A stretch of DNA of 64,000 nt from Atrichornis clamosus (lineage: Eukaryota > Chordata > Aves > Passeriformes > Menuridae), in NCBI GenBank assembly GCA_013400975.1, contig WBMZ01008972.1:18044-82043 (forward strand), written 5' to 3'. The number at the start of each line of letters is the position of its first letter. Position 1 is the stretch's first letter. A program made the translations under genes and the position numbers. Shown here piece by piece: positions 63,590 to 64,000 of the stretch. Under the pieces are notes generated by a model. The model searched no databases and had not been told where the DNA came from. It saw only the letters and a list, made by a program, of their open reading frames with translations.

Positions 63590-64000
63590 AACAGCCTGCC
63601 AGCTCCCCTCTGCCTAAGCGAGGACAGGTACCAGCACCATACCGCGGGGGCTTGGAACGTCAGCACAGCCGGGAGCCCCTCCGCCCCGCAAGCATTTCTC
63701 TACGTAGACTTTGCGGGGTTTAAGAACTGCTTCTGAATCAGAGACGTGGCGACAGACGGTGCGACAACTGGGGGCGAGCAACAGGAGGTGTCCAACTGCC
63801 CTGCGCTCAGCAGCAGAAGGGGAAGCCCTCCCCTTGCAGAGCGCCGGGGCGAGCACCGCAGCCCGAAGCTCCGGGGTGGAGGCACAGGACTCTTCTTGCC
63901 CTCGCACACCGAGAGCACTTAGATGGAGGGATAGGTCTCTCCCTGTTCCGCCGGCCCCTCCCCCGGCCCGGAGCCCCCTCCCGCCCCCCGCCGCGGCGGA
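63590..64000 (-). promoter_or_regulatory. CpG island with GC boxes, possible PHF21B promoter or first exon
   Basis: GC content rises sharply from about 63630 to the window edge, with many CpG dinucleotides, unlike the AT-rich flank. GC-box type motifs (CCGCCCCGC at 63681-63689 and CCCGCCCCCC near 63980) point to Sp-family sites. A minus-strand open frame spans 63614-63907 without an ATG. The island's position upstream on the gene's strand fits a promoter for PHF21B, but no splice link to the exon at 42575 can be proven. The island is cut by the window end. Confidence 0.6.

Noticed and set aside
63614..63907. Minus-strand 97-codon frame in the CpG island as the PHF21B N-terminus
   Set aside because: It has no ATG and does not resemble the known PHF21B start; CpG-rich DNA easily gives stop-free frames.
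1..64000. CRISPR arrays, operons, tRNA or rRNA genes
   Set aside because: No such structures were seen, and the sequence is clearly vertebrate intronic DNA.

Overview
This is vertebrate nuclear DNA, most likely from a bird. It is AT-rich and intron-dominated. It carries several CR1 LINE copies, the typical avian/reptilian retrotransposon, and has compact introns. One protein gene is recognisable with confidence: PHF21B, which encodes a PHD-finger protein and is a paralogue of PHF21A/BHC80. It lies on the minus strand, so the gene reads from right to left. No bacterial genes, CRISPR arrays, tRNAs or rRNAs were seen.

Eleven coding exons were placed by splice sites, reading phase and recalled similarity to the human protein. 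In transcript order they are 42575-42483, 29214-28864, 27132-27010, 22112-22061, 16044-15968, 13300-13246, 9473-9451 (a 23-nt microexon), 8125-7967 (the PHD finger), 7283-7208, 6077-5974 and 3716-3492 (with the TGA stop). Together they give 1338 nt, or 445 residues plus stop, with every junction in phase. The extreme N-terminus (about 40 residues in human) was not found and probably lies to the right of the window. The proline-rich optional exon known from human is not visible either. A 3' UTR of roughly 2 kb probably runs from 3491 to about 1425.

Layout. 1-1424: sequence beyond the gene's 3' end. 1425-3716: 3' UTR and last coding exon. 3.7-8.1 kb: closely spaced exons for the coiled coil and PHD finger. 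8.1-29.2 kb: middle exons in medium introns. 29.2-42.5 kb: a 13-kb intron. 42.6-63.6 kb: at least 21 kb of 5' intronic or upstream sequence. 63.6-64.0 kb: a CpG island with GC boxes, possibly the promoter or first exon.

Repeats include nine CR1 fragments, a (GA)n tract, a 78-bp polypurine tract and small perfect tandem duplications. No convincing new system was found. The most useful observations are the frame-critical microexon, the modular exon phases, the missing proline-rich exon, a cryptic in-phase exon carrying an ATG, and a TAAT-rich candidate regulatory element.
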